Part shown: piece after piece, positions 6,871 through 7,337 of the stretch
Numbering within the stretch: the stretch's first letter is position 1
How the letters are laid out: every line of letters starts with the position of its first letter
Assembly (NCBI GenBank): GCA_003453085.1
Contig: DMMK01000690.1
Span: 1-7,337 of the forward strand
DNA: 7,337 bases
Direction of reading: 5' to 3'
Source of the DNA: Verrucomicrobiales bacterium
GTDB lineage: Bacteria > Verrucomicrobiota > Verrucomicrobiia > Verrucomicrobiales > Verrucomicrobiaceae
Notes under the pieces: generated by a model
The model's input: only the letters and a program-made list of their open reading frames with translations
The model's database searches: none
Told to the model about the DNA's origin: nothing
Made by a program: the position numbers and the translations under genes

Positions 6871-7337
6871 ATGAATGCTCCCTCTTCTACCCAGGCCGTC
6901 CAGTGCCAGGGCCTGCGCAAGCACTTCGGTGAGGGCGATGCCCGTGTCGAAGTCCTCCGTGGCGTGGATTTTCAGGCCCGCCTCGGCGAGATGACCTTCC
7001 TTGTCGGCCCCAGCGGCTGCGGCAAGACCACCCTCATCTCCGTCATCGCCGGTTTGCTGGATCCCAGCGACGGCGACCTGCAAGTGCTCGACTCTCGCCA
7101 TGCCGAAATGAAGGCGCAGGAGCGCATCCTTTTTCGTCGCCGAAACCTCGGCTTCGTCTTCCAGCAATACAATCTGCTGCCCTCGCTGACCGCCGCAGAA
7201 AATGCCGCTGTCCCCCTCATCGCCGATGGCATGAAACGCAGCCTCGCCGTCAAAAAAGCCACCGACTTGCTGGATCGCCTCGGCCTCGGCAACAAAGCCT
7301 CCGCCATGCCCAGGGTCCTCTCCGGCGGCCAGCAGCA
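6871..7337 (+). CDS. ABC transporter ATP-binding protein, MacB/LolD/DevA-like, 3'-partial
   Basis: The first 155 codons are present and the frame runs off the right edge. Walker A is GPSGCGKTT at residues 46-54. The Q-loop region is FVFQQYNLLPSLTAAEN (96-111), with the phenylalanine-glutamine and NLLPSLT wording typical of LolD/MacB/DevA ATPases. The ABC signature begins LSGGQQ at 150-155, where the window ends. Walker B, the D-loop and the H-loop are therefore not visible. The family is normally about 220-240 aa, so roughly a third is missing. ATG 6871 follows the permease stop by 4 bp and gives the normal short lead before the first strand (VQCQGLRKHFG); there is no Shine-Dalgarno motif, so coupling to permease translation is likely. 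It would energise the upstream permease as a homodimer on the cytoplasmic face. Confidence 0.95.
   Translation, partial: MNAPSSTQAVQCQGLRKHFGEGDARVEVLRGVDFQARLGEMTFLVGPSGCGKTTLISVIAGLLDPSDGDLQVLDSRHAEMKAQERILFRRRNLGFVFQQYNLLPSLTAAENAAVPLIADGMKRSLAVKKATDLLDRLGLGNKASAMPRVLSGGQQ

Noticed and set aside
1..7337. Search for tRNA/rRNA genes, insertion sequences, toxin-antitoxin or defence genes, riboswitches and attachment sites
   Set aside because: Nothing supportable was seen; intergenic space is only about 100 and 48 bases and is accounted for by the terminator, promoters and operators.

Overview
The window is GC-rich, with coding on the + strand and codon third positions dominated by C, so the coding strand is visibly C/pyrimidine-rich. 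The gene content suggests a Gram-negative bacterium of the Verrucomicrobiota, perhaps near Prosthecobacter/Verrucomicrobium. The reasons are the codon style, a giant secreted-type protein combining cadherin-like, Kelch, Fn3-like, Calx-beta and Ig-like modules with a C-terminal beta-rich module, and the FtsX/DevC-type exporter. The phylum call is inference; no rRNA or marker gene is present.

Region 1 (about 1-4367) is one very large gene for a modular, probably extracytoplasmic protein. Its reading frame is open to the left edge and no signal peptide is visible, so the true N-terminus is probably missing. The first ~130 bases are unusually rich in C/G homopolymers and encode no recognisable domain. 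The gene ends at a strong intrinsic terminator (4392-4424).

Region 2 (about 4433-7337) is a compact cluster: a TetR-family regulator, a small cupin, an FtsX/DevC-like ABC permease and a MacB/LolD/DevA-like ABC ATPase cut by the right edge. A perfect 17-bp palindrome (TTTGACCGTTGGTCAAA) overlaps the putative tetR promoter. A diverged copy (AATGACCATTAGTCAAT, 12 of 17 positions identical) lies just upstream of the cupin gene. The simplest reading is a TetR repressor that controls both itself and the cupin-permease-ATPase operon. The cupin stop and permease start overlap as ATGA, and permease and ATPase are 4 bp apart, so these three are almost certainly co-transcribed. The expected periplasmic adaptor (DevB/HlyD/MacA type) is not in the window and may lie downstream.

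Nothing here is a clearly new defence or mobile system. The points most worth a second look are the twin operator, the cupin placed inside an exporter operon with a Cys where its second metal-binding motif normally has His, the undefined C-terminal module of the giant protein, and the odd left edge. No tRNA, rRNA, CRISPR array, insertion sequence or attachment site was found. The only intergenic gaps are about 100 and 48 bases, and both are described.
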